This document shows positions 1 through 6,582 of a DNA stretch of 13,028 nt, piece by piece. Source of the stretch: Beijerinckiaceae bacterium (GTDB lineage: Bacteria > Pseudomonadota > Alphaproteobacteria > Rhizobiales > Beijerinckiaceae); assembly GCA_022702195.1 (NCBI GenBank), contig JAKONB010000208.1:1-13028 (forward strand), written 5' to 3'. The notes below the pieces were generated by a model that saw only the letters and a list, made by a program, of their open reading frames with translations, was not told where the DNA came from and searched no databases. The translations under genes were made by a program, and so were the position numbers. Within the stretch, counting starts at the first letter, position 1; every line of letters begins with the position of its first letter.

Positions 1-630
1 AAGCGCAAGCCGCACCTGACCGGCGAGGGCCGGCTCCAGCCCGACACCGAGAACGACATGGTCGCCGCCCAGGGCGTGGAGACCGGACCCATCGACGCCG
101 CCACCGTGGCGGGCGCGGGCCTCACGGCGGTGACGCTCTACCTCCTGGGCGTCATGTGCCACCACCTCACCGGCCTGCCGGCCCCGGTGGCGATGCTGTT
201 CCTGGCGGTGCTGGCCAAGCTGGCGAGTGCGGTCTCGCCCCGGCTCCAGGCCGGCGGCTTCATCGTCTACAAGTTCGTGCAGGTGGGCATGACCTACCCG
301 CTGCTCTTCGCCATCGGCGTCTCGATGACCCCGTGGGACAAGCTGGTGGCGGCCTTCACGGTGACCAACCTCATCACCATCGTGTCCACCGTGGTGACGC
401 TGATGGCCACGGGCTACTTCGTCGGCCGCCGGCTCGGGATGTACCCGATCGAGACCGCCATCGTGAATGCCTGCCACAGCGGACAGGGCGGCACCGGCGA
501 CGTGGCGATCCTCACCGCCGCCAACCGGATGAGCCTGATGCCCTTCGCCCAGATCGCCACCCGCATCGGCGGCGCGCTCACGGTGACCGGGACGCTGGTG
601 GTGCTGCAATGGATCTCCACTGGGGGATGA
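1..630 (+). CDS. 2-hydroxycarboxylate (CitS-type) transporter, 3' part
   Basis: This is the C-terminal 209 residues of an integral membrane carrier whose reading frame is open through the left edge, so the true start lies outside. Several hydrophobic segments are visible, beginning near residues 32, 57, 89 and 117. Near the end is a conserved stretch reading HSGQGGTGDVAIL, then AANRMSLMPFAQIATRIGG. The GGxG-type re-entrant loop (GGTG) followed by an arginine in AQIxTRxGG is characteristic of the 2-hydroxycarboxylate transporter (2HCT/CitS) family. Known members import citrate or malate with sodium ions or protons, or exchange them. The substrate here cannot be read from the sequence. The internal ATG at 58 lies in the middle of the protein and is not the start. 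A 7-bp inverted repeat (639-645/660-666) lies just after the stop. Confidence 0.85.
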   Translation, partial: KRKPHLTGEGRLQPDTENDMVAAQGVETGPIDAATVAGAGLTAVTLYLLGVMCHHLTGLPAPVAMLFLAVLAKLASAVSPRLQAGGFIVYKFVQVGMTYPLLFAIGVSMTPWDKLVAAFTVTNLITIVSTVVTLMATGYFVGRRLGMYPIETAIVNACHSGQGGTGDVAILTAANRMSLMPFAQIATRIGGALTVTGTLVVLQWISTGG

Positions 631-638
631 GGGGCTGA

Positions 639-666
639 AATCCGGTCTCTGCGATCCGCCCGGATT
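639..666. other. inverted repeat after the transporter gene
   Basis: AATCCGG at 639-645 is repeated in inverse at 660-666 (CCGGATT) with a 14-nt loop. It starts 8 nt after the transporter stop, so it could be a weak termination or mRNA 3'-end structure. No run of T follows it, so a classical rho-independent terminator is not supported. Confidence 0.25.
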
Positions 667-728
667 GCGCTACTTTGTGGTCCTGAAGCCGCGACCCTGG
701 AGCGGGACGCCGGGCAAGGACGATGGCC

Positions 729-1172
729 ATGCTTGACGATGACGATCTTCCGTCCGGACCTGGCAGCGATCTCTCGCGGGACGATGTCCAGCATCGGGTC
801 GATGATTGGCTCGGACGGCTAGAGGCTCTGTTTCAGCGAACCGAGGAATGGGGGCGGGCACAGGGCTGGGATGTCTCTCGGATCGGTGCGACTCCGATGG
901 ACGAGGATCTCATGCGGCGGCATGCGCTGTCTCCGGCGGAGCAACCCGTCCTCAGGCTCGAAGGTCCGCACGGCGCCTATGCACTGTTCAAGCCGAAGGG
1001 CTTGTGGGTCATCGGCGTCAACGGGCGCGTCGACCTCTACACGCCGAAGGGGGCGTTCATTCTTGTCGATCAGGCGGACGCGTTCCGTGCGCCGGCATGG
1101 CGACTCTTCCGGGCGAGCGAAAAGCGGGATGGCATCCCCTACATCCCTGAGCTTCTGAGTGAACTGACCTGA
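729..1172 (+). CDS. hypothetical protein, acidic partner of the HEPN-like gene
   Basis: I do not recognise the family of this 147-aa protein. The N-terminus is strikingly acidic (MLDDDDLP, then more Asp and Glu up to about residue 40). The C-terminal half is mixed and probably beta-rich, with aromatic and glycine-containing segments such as LWVIGVNGRVDLYTPKG. There is no signal peptide or membrane segment. ATGs occur at 723 and 729. The AAGGA at 716-720 lies only 2 nt from the first but 8 nt from the second, so 729 is preferred. The stop (TGA, 1170-1172) is one base before the ATG of the HEPN-like gene, which suggests co-transcription and translational coupling. The region looks less GC-rich than the flanking genes, hinting at acquisition by transfer. 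By position it could be an antitoxin or modulator of the HEPN protein, but that is only inferred. Confidence 0.6.
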   Translation: MLDDDDLPSGPGSDLSRDDVQHRVDDWLGRLEALFQRTEEWGRAQGWDVSRIGATPMDEDLMRRHALSPAEQPVLRLEGPHGAYALFKPKGLWVIGVNGRVDLYTPKGAFILVDQADAFRAPAWRLFRASEKRDGIPYIPELLSELT

Positions 1173-1173
1173 A

Positions 1174-1630
1174 ATGCGGCAATGGCCCCAGATCAGATCG
1201 GCCTACGATTGGTTCTTCGCACAATGGCAATCCGAGGCGGGCGCTGGCCGCCAGCGCTGGCGATCTCGCTGCCCTGACACGGCTGGAGGACAAGCGGGAC
1301 ACCCTGGAGCGTGCCATGTTCGTTCTGATGTTCGGCCAGTTCGAGGTCGCGGTGAATGACGCATTCCAAGCGGCCAAGGCGGCCCGAAGTGGAAACCCCG
1401 ATTGGACACAATGCCGAGGCCGGGACGCCGATTCGCTTCAAGGCCGGAAGGTTCCTTTCGAGACGAAGCTGTCGCTCGTGCTCGATCGACGCTTGCCCGC
1501 GTTCGGAAAGATCCTGAACACCTATGGGATCAGAAATCACTGCGCGCATGGCGGCATGACCGTACCGGTCGGCTCCATCGATTCCTTGGAAACGGATCTC
1601 TATGCTTGGCAGGCCGAACTGAGAACCTGA
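1174..1630 (+). pseudogene. HEPN-like domain protein, interrupted by a one-base frameshift
   Basis: Two reading frames together make one plausible protein. The first frame (ATG 1174) gives MRQWPQIRSAYDWFFAQWQSEA and then degenerates, ending at 1359. The second frame is open from 1163, becomes protein-like at 1241 (ALAASAGDLAALTRLEDKRD) and runs to the TGA at 1628-1630. Removing one G from the GGG at 1239-1241 joins them into about 151 residues. The joined protein is mostly alpha-helical and carries RNHCAHGG (bases 1532-1555; R120 and H125 of the restored protein). This fits the R-N-x3-H (Rx4-6H) signature of HEPN ribonuclease domains, which occur in toxins and RNA-targeting defence proteins. 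The assignment rests on that motif, the helical character and the length. It may be a real pseudogene, a sequencing error, or, less likely, recoding at a short G run. If the break is real, the intact C-terminal frame from ATG 1316 (104 aa) still holds the motif. Confidence 0.55.
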
Positions 1631-1665
1631 CTGTACAGGATCCGGCAACACGCCACACGGATACG

Positions 1666-1998
1666 TCAACCCTTTGGTTTCGAAGTGTCGATCGCCTCGC
1701 ATACGAACGGCGACGCGGGCGCCTCGACCCCGCGCCAGCGTCCGTAGCGCCAGGGCGCGAACCAGGCGGCCTCCGCCGGCAGCGCTTCGGGCACCAGATC
1801 AATCCCGTGGGTGCCGAACGGACCGCAGCGGCAGATTCGCGAAAAACCGATCCAACACCCGGCCCAGAGCCCGTGCCGCTGAATCGCTTCGTCCGTATAC
1901 GTGGAGCAGGACGGCCAGTGCCGGCACTGGCGGCCGATCAGGCTCGACAGGGTGAGCTGGTAGCCCCGGATCGCCCAATGGGCGGCCTGCCGGACCAT
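1666..1998 (-). CDS. yidD: YidD family membrane protein insertion efficiency factor
   Basis: This 110-aa protein carries the hallmark Cys-rich motifs of YidD: CRHWPSCSTYTDEAIQRHG at residues 25-43, and RICRCGPFG followed by GIDLVP at about 54-70. YidD is a small, membrane-associated protein with an amphipathic N-terminal helix (here AAHWAIRGYQLTLSSL). It assists YidC/Sec-dependent insertion of inner-membrane proteins. In the usual context the gene sits between rnpA and yidC, whereas here it directly follows an Fe-S scaffold gene, whose stop is 5 nt upstream. That spacing suggests translational coupling. The ATG at 1996-1998 gives the normal family length. The tail after residue 70 (about 40 residues ending in KPKG) is somewhat extended. 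The gene converges with the HEPN-like gene, with 35 nt between the two stops. Confidence 0.9.
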   Translation of the reverse strand: MVRQAAHWAIRGYQLTLSSLIGRQCRHWPSCSTYTDEAIQRHGLWAGCWIGFSRICRCGPFGTHGIDLVPEALPAEAAWFAPWRYGRWRGVEAPASPFVCEAIDTSKPKG

Positions 1999-2003
1999 GG
2001 CGG

Positions 2004-2444
2004 TTACGCGGCCTGCGTCCGGGCCGCGGCCTGGTCGAGGGCGTCCACCACCGCGTCGAAGGTCAGGAGCGTCGAGGCGTGGCGGGCCTTGAAGGCGCGC
2101 ACCGGTTCCAGCACCGCGAGGTCGGCCCAACGGCCGTCCGGGGCGGGGCCGCCCTCCTTGAGCATCCGGCGCATCGCGTCGCGCAACGCCCTCAGCTCCT
2201 CGGCGCGGGCGCCGACCACGTGGCGCGCCATCAGCGAGGAGGAGGCCTGCCCCAGGGCGCAGGCCTTCACCTCGTGGGCGAAATCCGTCACCACCCCGTC
2301 GGCGACGGTGAGCTCCACCGTCACGGTGGAGCCGCACAGCTTCGAATGCGCCGTGGCGCGCGCATCGGGGGCGGGTAGGCGCCCGAGCCGGGGAATGTCG
2401 GCGGCGAGTTCGAGGATGCGGCGGTTGTAGATGTCGTCGAGCAT
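2004..2444 (-). CDS. IscU/NifU-N type iron-sulfur cluster scaffold protein
   Basis: This 146-aa cytoplasmic protein matches the IscU/NifU N-terminal fold on which Fe-S clusters are assembled before transfer to apoproteins. Two of the three usual cysteine ligand positions are clear: SKLCGSTVTVEL (C37) and VKACALGQASSSLMA (C62). The third position, normally Cys in a segment like RxxC, reads KARHASTLLTFDA, so the cysteine is missing there. The conserved C-terminal helix is present. This pattern suits the divergent scaffold branch encoded near folE in Rhizobiales-type genomes rather than the isc-operon IscU. The ATG at 2442-2444 starts directly at the MLDDIYNRRILELA segment expected for the family. 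The frame stays open further upstream only as background. yidD follows 5 nt after the stop. Confidence 0.82.
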   Translation of the reverse strand: MLDDIYNRRILELAADIPRLGRLPAPDARATAHSKLCGSTVTVELTVADGVVTDFAHEVKACALGQASSSLMARHVVGARAEELRALRDAMRRMLKEGGPAPDGRWADLAVLEPVRAFKARHASTLLTFDAVVDALDQAAARTQAA

Positions 2445-2745
2445 GGGGGGACCCTGGGCGGACCTGGCGGCGGGCGGGCCTCGGCGCGAAGAAGCCGGCT
2501 TCCGATCCCGTGGATCTGATCCGCGCCGCCCGCATTGCGCGACGGCGCGATAACGACGATATAGGCCACCACGCACCGTTTCGCGAGGAGGCGGATCGTC
2601 GATCAGGGCTGCGCCCAACGGCCCGGGTCGCGCCCGGGGCCATGGCGGACGCGCTGGCCGACCGCAAGCCGCCGATGGTTCGACGATGTACGCCAAGCCC
2701 GACAGCAACACGATGACGACCCGGATCGCCCGGGCGGAAGATGCC
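2445..2745. other. intergenic region, divergent promoters of scaffold gene and folE
   Basis: About 300 nt lie between the divergently transcribed scaffold gene and folE, and promoters for both should lie here. The most AT-rich patch (GATAACGACGATATAGG, about 2549-2565) could hold a -10 element in either direction, but I cannot place a convincing -35. An imperfect GC hairpin (GGCCCGGG at 2620-2627 with CCCGGGGCC at 2633-2641) lies on the folE side. No convincing additional gene is visible. Confidence 0.4.
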
Positions 2746-3564
2746 ATGGATGCCGCGCTCAAGTCCTTGTCCTACCGGCTGACAGAGACGGAGGGACCGA
2801 GGATGGACCAGACCAAATCGAACGGTGCGTCGAACGGCGTCCTGCCGGGGGCCAAACCCCTGGCCGACAGGCCCTTGTCCGACAAGGGCTTGGCCGGGAT
2901 GCGCAACGATAATGCGCCGGTGGCCGTGCCCGGTCCCGACATCGCTCCGGTGCCCGCCTCGGCCCAGCGCGTGCCCGACGCCATCGCCACCGGACGGCCG
3001 AGCCGCGAGGAAGCGGAAGCCGCCGTGCGCACCCTGCTGCGCTGGGCCGGCGACGACCCGAACCGCGAGGGGCTGCGCGACACGCCGGCCCGGGTGGCTA
3101 AGGCCTACGGCCAGCTCTTCGGCGGCTACCAGCAGGATGCCGACGCGCTGCTCGAGCGGGTGTTCGAGGAGGTCGAGGGCTATTCGGACATCGTGCTGGT
3201 GCGCGACATCCCGTTCTACTCCCATTGCGAGCACCACATGGTGCCGTTCATGGGGCTGGCCCACATCGCCTACTACCCGACCAAGGGCGTGGTCGGCCTG
3301 TCGAAGCTCGCCCGGGTGGTGGACACCTTCGCCCGCCGCCTGCAGACGCAGGAGACCATGACGGCGCAGATCGCCGACGTGATCGAGAGCATCCTCAAGC
3401 CGCGCGGCATCGCCGTGATGCTGGAGGCCGAGCATCTCTGCATGGCGATGCGCGGCGTCCAGAAGGCCGGCGTCTCGACGATCACCACCCAGTTCCGCGG
3501 CGCGTTCAAGAACGACGCCAACGAGCAGGTGCGCTTCCTGACCCTCGTGCGCAATAAGCCCTGA
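2746..3564 (+). CDS. folE: GTP cyclohydrolase I
   Basis: FolE converts GTP to 7,8-dihydroneopterin triphosphate, the first step of folate (and tetrahydromethanopterin-type pterin) synthesis. The catalytic core is complete. SHCEHHMVPF gives zinc ligands C161 and H164, and EHLCMAMRG gives C232. The 71-residue C-to-C spacing is the same as in the E. coli enzyme (C110/C181). VGLSKLARVVDTFARRLQTQE and GVSTITTQFRG are also canonical. The start is debatable. ATG 2746 (GGAAG 5 nt upstream) begins MDAALKSLS, like the MDA start common in Rhizobiales FolE, and gives 272 aa. ATG 2803 has a stronger GGAGG 7 nt upstream and gives 253 aa. Either way the N-terminal region before the core is long, variable and includes a palindrome-encoded segment (2871-2889). 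hisI starts 10 nt after the stop. Confidence 0.93.
   Translation: MDAALKSLSYRLTETEGPRMDQTKSNGASNGVLPGAKPLADRPLSDKGLAGMRNDNAPVAVPGPDIAPVPASAQRVPDAIATGRPSREEAEAAVRTLLRWAGDDPNREGLRDTPARVAKAYGQLFGGYQQDADALLERVFEEVEGYSDIVLVRDIPFYSHCEHHMVPFMGLAHIAYYPTKGVVGLSKLARVVDTFARRLQTQETMTAQIADVIESILKPRGIAVMLEAEHLCMAMRGVQKAGVSTITTQFRGAFKNDANEQVRFLTLVRNKP
2871..2889. repeat. perfect palindromic hairpin inside folE
   Basis: GCCCTTGT (2871-2878) and ACAAGGGC (2882-2889) form a perfect 8-bp stem with a 3-nt loop inside the variable N-terminal coding part of folE (residues around LADRPLSDKGLAG). It sits in a linker-like region before the catalytic core, so it could be a small palindromic insertion, or an mRNA hairpin affecting translation. 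Confidence 0.5.
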
Positions 3565-3574
3565 GCCGCCGCCC

Positions 3575-3991
3575 ATGACCATCGCCTTCGACGCGCCGGG
3601 CACGCGCAGCGCGGTCGAGGAGGGGGCCGCCTTCACGCCCCGCTTCGACGCGCAGGGCCTGATCTCCTGCATCGCGGTGGACGCCGCCGACGGGCAGGTG
3701 CTGATGCTCGCCCACATGAACGCCGAATCCCTGGCCCGCACCCTGGAGACCGGGGAGGCCTGGTACTGGTCGCGCTCCCGGGGCGAACTCTGGCACAAGG
3801 GGGCCACCAGCGGGCAGATTCAGCGCGTCGTCGAGATGCGGGTCGATTGCGACCAGGACGCGGTCCTGATCCGGGTGGCGGTGGGCGGCGACGGCGGCTG
3901 CTGCCACACCGGACGCCGCGCCTGCTTCTACCGCAGCGTCGCCCGCGATGCGGCCTCGGGACAGGTCCGCCTCGGCCCCCCCACCTCGTGA
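3575..3991 (+). CDS. hisI: phosphoribosyl-AMP cyclohydrolase
   Basis: HisI opens the adenine ring of phosphoribosyl-AMP in the third step of histidine biosynthesis. The 138-aa protein is the monofunctional PRA-CH form, without a fused PRA-PH (HisE) domain. Diagnostic motifs are in order: AHMNAESL (residues 46-53), WYWSRSRGELWHKG (63-76), the magnesium-binding DCDQD (91-95), and the zinc-cysteine segment CCHTGRRACFYR (109-120). The ATG at 3575 lies 10 nt after folE and has no clear Shine-Dalgarno sequence, so translation is probably coupled to folE. FolE and HisI both act as metal-dependent hydrolases on purine nucleotides, and this folE-hisI neighbourhood is, as I recall, common in Rhizobiales. 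Confidence 0.95.
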   Translation: MTIAFDAPGTRSAVEEGAAFTPRFDAQGLISCIAVDAADGQVLMLAHMNAESLARTLETGEAWYWSRSRGELWHKGATSGQIQRVVEMRVDCDQDAVLIRVAVGGDGGCCHTGRRACFYRSVARDAASGQVRLGPPTS

Positions 3992-4000
3992 AGCCGCCAC

Positions 4001-4028
4001 GGTGATGCGATGACGGTGACGCGATGAC
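4001..4028 (+). repeat. 14-bp tandem duplication at the phospholipase start, with overlapping mini-ORF
   Basis: GGTGATGCGATGAC (4001-4014) is followed immediately by GGTGACGCGATGAC (4015-4028), identical but for one base. The second copy contains the start codon of the patatin-like gene. The ATG in the first copy (4010) opens a five-codon frame, MTVTR, whose TGA (4025-4027) overlaps the real start as ATGA. This could couple ribosomes onto the downstream start, or be a chance result of the duplication. Confidence 0.45.
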
Positions 4029-5043
4029 CTGGGACGCGATCGTCCGGGACGCCCCCGCCATGCGCAACGTCCCCCCCCTGGGCTTCGCGCCCGGCACCGT
4101 CGAGCCGGTGCCCGAGCCGCCGAGGCCCGTGCCCCGCATCGGCCTGGCCCTCGGCGGCGGCTCGGCCCGGGGCTGGTCGCATATCGGCATCATCGAGGTC
4201 CTGGAGGAGGCGGGCCTGCATCCGGTGGTGGTGTCGGGCTGTTCCATCGGCGCGGTGGTGGGCGGCTGCTACGCCGCCGGCCGGCTCGATCTCCTCAAGA
4301 CCTTCGCGCTCTCGCTGACCAAGCGGCGGGTCATGGGGCTCCTCGACCTGCGCCTCGGCTCCGGCCTCATCGCCGGCGGCCGGCTGAAGCGGCGCCTGGA
4401 GCGCGATCTCAGCGACCGCCGCATCGAGGACTTGCCCGTGCGCTTCGCCAGCGTCGCCACCGAGCTCGGGAGCGGCGCCGAAGTCTGGCTCACCAGCGGC
4501 GGGCTGGTGGAGGCCTTGCGGGCCTCCTACGCCCTGCCGGGCATCTTCCCGCCGGTGCGGCTCGACGAGCGGCTGCTGATGGACGGGACGCTGGTCAATC
4601 CGGTGCCGGTCACCACCGCCCGCGCCCTCGGGGCCGATCTGGTGATCGGGGTCAACCTCAACGGCGATCCGCGCGGCGCCGAGATCCGGCACGATCCGGC
4701 GCCGGCCGGGATCGAGGTGGAGGCGGTGGAGGCGGTGGTGCGCCGGCGGCGCTGGACCCTGCTGCGGACCCGGCGTCCCCCGCCGTCGCCCGTCGCCGAC
4801 GGGCGGCCGAATCCCGGCATGGCGCGGGTGATGCTCGATGCCTTCAACATCACGCAGGACCGGATCTCGCGGGCGCGCCTGGCGGCCGACCCGCCCGACG
4901 TCACCATCGCGCCGCGGCTGGCCGGGATGGGCCTGTTCGAGTTCCATCGCGCGGCCGAGGGCATCGAACTCGGGCGTCAGGCCGCCCGGGCCGCCCTCCC
5001 CCGCATCCGCGCCACCCTGGCGGCGGCGGCGGCGCGGACCTGA
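4024..5043 (+). CDS. patatin-like phospholipase (RssA-like)
   Basis: This 339-aa protein is a patatin-like serine hydrolase, predicted to cleave acyl esters of phospholipids or related lipids with a Ser-Asp dyad. Domain landmarks are in order: the oxyanion-hole loop LALGGGSARGW (residues 41-51), the nucleophile elbow SGCSIGA with Ser74 in GxSxG, the conserved ALRASYALPGIFPPV segment, and the catalytic Asp187 in LMDGTLVNPVPV. The short bacterial form resembles RssA. The last 120 residues are less conserved, with an Arg-rich patch (RRRRWTLLRTRRPP) that might contact membrane or nucleic acid. There is no signal peptide, so it is probably cytoplasmic or peripheral. The start at 4024 lies 32 nt after hisI in a duplicated 14-bp sequence. 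ATG 4060 is an alternative. Confidence 0.88.
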   Translation: MTWDAIVRDAPAMRNVPPLGFAPGTVEPVPEPPRPVPRIGLALGGGSARGWSHIGIIEVLEEAGLHPVVVSGCSIGAVVGGCYAAGRLDLLKTFALSLTKRRVMGLLDLRLGSGLIAGGRLKRRLERDLSDRRIEDLPVRFASVATELGSGAEVWLTSGGLVEALRASYALPGIFPPVRLDERLLMDGTLVNPVPVTTARALGADLVIGVNLNGDPRGAEIRHDPAPAGIEVEAVEAVVRRRRWTLLRTRRPPPSPVADGRPNPGMARVMLDAFNITQDRISRARLAADPPDVTIAPRLAGMGLFEFHRAAEGIELGRQAARAALPRIRATLAAAAART

Positions 5044-5112
5044 TCGTCCGAACGCCGTCAGATTCCTCCGGGACGGCGGTGCTTCGGGACGGCGGCTTCG
5101 GCTCCACCCGCG

Positions 5113-5172
5113 CGCTGCGCGGGCTCGTTCAAGCGCTGCGCGGACTTGTTCAAGCTCTGCGCGCGCTCGCCT
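5113..5172. repeat. 21-bp imperfect tandem repeat in the convergent intergenic region
   Basis: Three tandem units of 21 bp each begin with C(G/T)CTGCGCG. Units 1 (5113-5133) and 2 (5134-5154) differ at only three positions, and unit 3 (about 5155-5172) is partial and diverged. They lie between the stops of the patatin-like gene and the CBS-domain gene. The unit is a multiple of three, and the minus strand would read the heptad-like L-E-Q-V-R-A-A and L-E-R-A-R-A-A, so it may be a remnant of a coiled-coil coding repeat or simply slippage. Confidence 0.5.
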
Positions 5173-5207
5173 GATCCCGCCGCCGCGCTGCGCCAGCGGA
5201 GTCTGGA

Positions 5208-5639
5208 TCAGGCCATGGTGATGTAGTCGCGCATCGCCCGGTGCTCGGCTTCCACCGCCTCGATCCGGCGCTTGACCACGTCGCCGATGGAGATGAGGCC
5301 GGCCAGATGCCCGTCCTCCAGGACCGGCACGTGACGGAAGCGCCCCTGGGTCATCAGCTGCATCACCTCCTCGACGCCGGTCTCGCGGGTGCAGGTCGTG
5401 ACGGAGGCGGTCATGTGTTCATGGACCAGGGCGTCGAGGGCGGCCGCCCCCTTCTCCGCCAGGGCGCGCATGATGTCGCGCTCCGACAGGATGCCCCGCA
5501 GGGTGCCGCCCGTCTCGCAGACCACGACGGCGCCGATGCGCTTCTCGGCCAGAAGATGGATCGCCTCGGCGAGATTGCGCTGCGGCTCCACGGTGACGAC
5601 GGAGCGGCCCTTCTCGGCGAGGATGCGGGCGACGGTCAT
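5208..5639 (-). CDS. CBS-domain pair protein
   Basis: The 143-aa cytoplasmic protein consists almost entirely of two CBS motifs. The first spans about residues 7-62 (VVTVEPQRNLAEAIHLLAEK, then GILSERDIMRAL). The second spans about 76-130 (TCTRETGVEEVMQLM, then RHVPVLEDGHLAGLISIGD). Paired CBS motifs form a Bateman module that usually binds adenine nucleotides such as AMP, ATP or SAM and acts as an energy or redox sensor. Stand-alone versions are common in alphaproteobacteria and their targets are mostly unknown. The ATG at 5637-5639 is preceded by AAAGGA with 6 nt spacing, a good ribosome site. A GC hairpin (5678-5683/5690-5695) lies further upstream. The rhomboid gene is upstream on the same strand, 127 nt away, so the two may share a transcript. 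Confidence 0.92.
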   Translation of the reverse strand: MTVARILAEKGRSVVTVEPQRNLAEAIHLLAEKRIGAVVVCETGGTLRGILSERDIMRALAEKGAAALDALVHEHMTASVTTCTRETGVEEVMQLMTQGRFRHVPVLEDGHLAGLISIGDVVKRRIEAVEAEHRAMRDYITMA

Positions 5640-5766
5640 GGGCGTATCCTTTGTCCCTGATATCGGAATCGCGAGCGGCCGGGTTCGGCCCCGGCTCTGT
5701 CTGTGGCGATTGTGTGGCCCGCCGGGCCTCTTAGCAAGCGTCCGGTGAGCGCGTGCGCGTACCCGG

Positions 5767-6582
5767 TCAGGCGCGGTGGCGGTCGATCAGGGGGAGCAGG
5801 AAGAAGCCCGCCACGAACCCGCCGAGATGCGCGTCCCAGGCCACCGCCGTCGCCTCGGCGCCCAGCGGCAGCGCGATGACGCCGAACAGGAAGTTCGTCA
5901 CGAGCCAGATGCCCAGGAACACCACGGCGGTCCGGTTGCGCATCAGCTCCGGGATCGTCTGCAGGCGCCGGGGCGGCAGGCGCTGCCAGGGCTGGCCGGC
6001 GGCATAGGCCGGTGGCGGCTGGAACACGAACCGGGCGGCCGCCGCCATCAGCGCCGAGACGCCGGCCGAGGCCCCGATCAGCGGGGCGGTGCTCAAGGGA
6101 TCGAGCAGGACGTGCAGGGTGCCCCCCGCCACCGCGCCCGCCAGGGCGACGATGCCGTAGCGCAGGGCGCCGCAGCGGCGGGCCACCGGCGAGCCGAAGG
6201 CGGCGAGCCACACGGTGTTGAAGATGACGTGCATCCACGACCCGTGCAGCAGCGCGTAGCTCGCGAAGGTCCAGGGCATCGCGTCGGGCTCGGCGGCGAT
6301 GTAGCGGGCGAAGGCTTGGCGGGCCTCCACCGTCTCCGGATCCCCGGTGATCGCCGCGGCCGCGGCCAGGAGGCCGTCGGCGCGGCCCGGATCGATCGCC
6401 ACGGTCCAGCGTCCCGGGATCAGCGCGAGATCGATGAGCGCCCGGACGTCCCAGACATCCGGCAGGACGAACTCCCGCAGCGCGTGGATCGCCAGCAGGA
6501 GGCCGATCGAGGCGGTGACCACGCCCGGCATGTTGAAGACGGGAACGCGGTTCTGGCGCGGCAGGTCGGGTGTGGCATCCAT
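5767..6582 (-). CDS. rhomboid family intramembrane serine protease
   Basis: The 271-aa protein has about six hydrophobic segments and the rhomboid signature, so it should cut membrane proteins within the bilayer. The HxxxxHxxxN motif is HGSWMHVIFN at residues 113-122 (His113, His118, Asn122). The nucleophile is Ser172 in GASAGVSAL, and the general base is His252 in DAHLGGFVAGF, completing the Ser-His dyad. Two features are longer than in minimal rhomboids: the loop after the first segment (about residues 40-108), and a Pro/Arg-rich cytoplasmic stretch between the Ser-bearing helix and the next one (PPPAYAAG to PELMRNR, 189-216). The ATG at 6580-6582 has no clear Shine-Dalgarno sequence. Met18 is a possible later start. 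The physiological substrate is unknown. Confidence 0.9.
   Translation of the reverse strand: MDATPDLPRQNRVPVFNMPGVVTASIGLLLAIHALREFVLPDVWDVRALIDLALIPGRWTVAIDPGRADGLLAAAAAITGDPETVEARQAFARYIAAEPDAMPWTFASYALLHGSWMHVIFNTVWLAAFGSPVARRCGALRYGIVALAGAVAGGTLHVLLDPLSTAPLIGASAGVSALMAAAARFVFQPPPAYAAGQPWQRLPPRRLQTIPELMRNRTAVVFLGIWLVTNFLFGVIALPLGAEATAVAWDAHLGGFVAGFFLLPLIDRHRA

Noticed and set aside
1666..3807. 713-codon minus-strand open frame across yidD, folE and hisI
   Set aside because: Only the last 110 codons match a family (YidD). The rest is the antisense of well-supported folE and hisI, or of another frame of the scaffold gene, with low-complexity His/Gly/Arg-rich translation typical of GC-rich shadow frames.
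3928..4947. 339-codon minus-strand frame opposite the patatin-like gene
   Set aside because: It is the antisense of a gene with clear GxSxG and Asp motifs, and its sequence is low complexity.
5717..5729. GC palindrome after the rhomboid gene as a terminator
   Set aside because: The stem is very short with a 1-3 nt loop and no T run, which is expected by chance in DNA this GC-rich.
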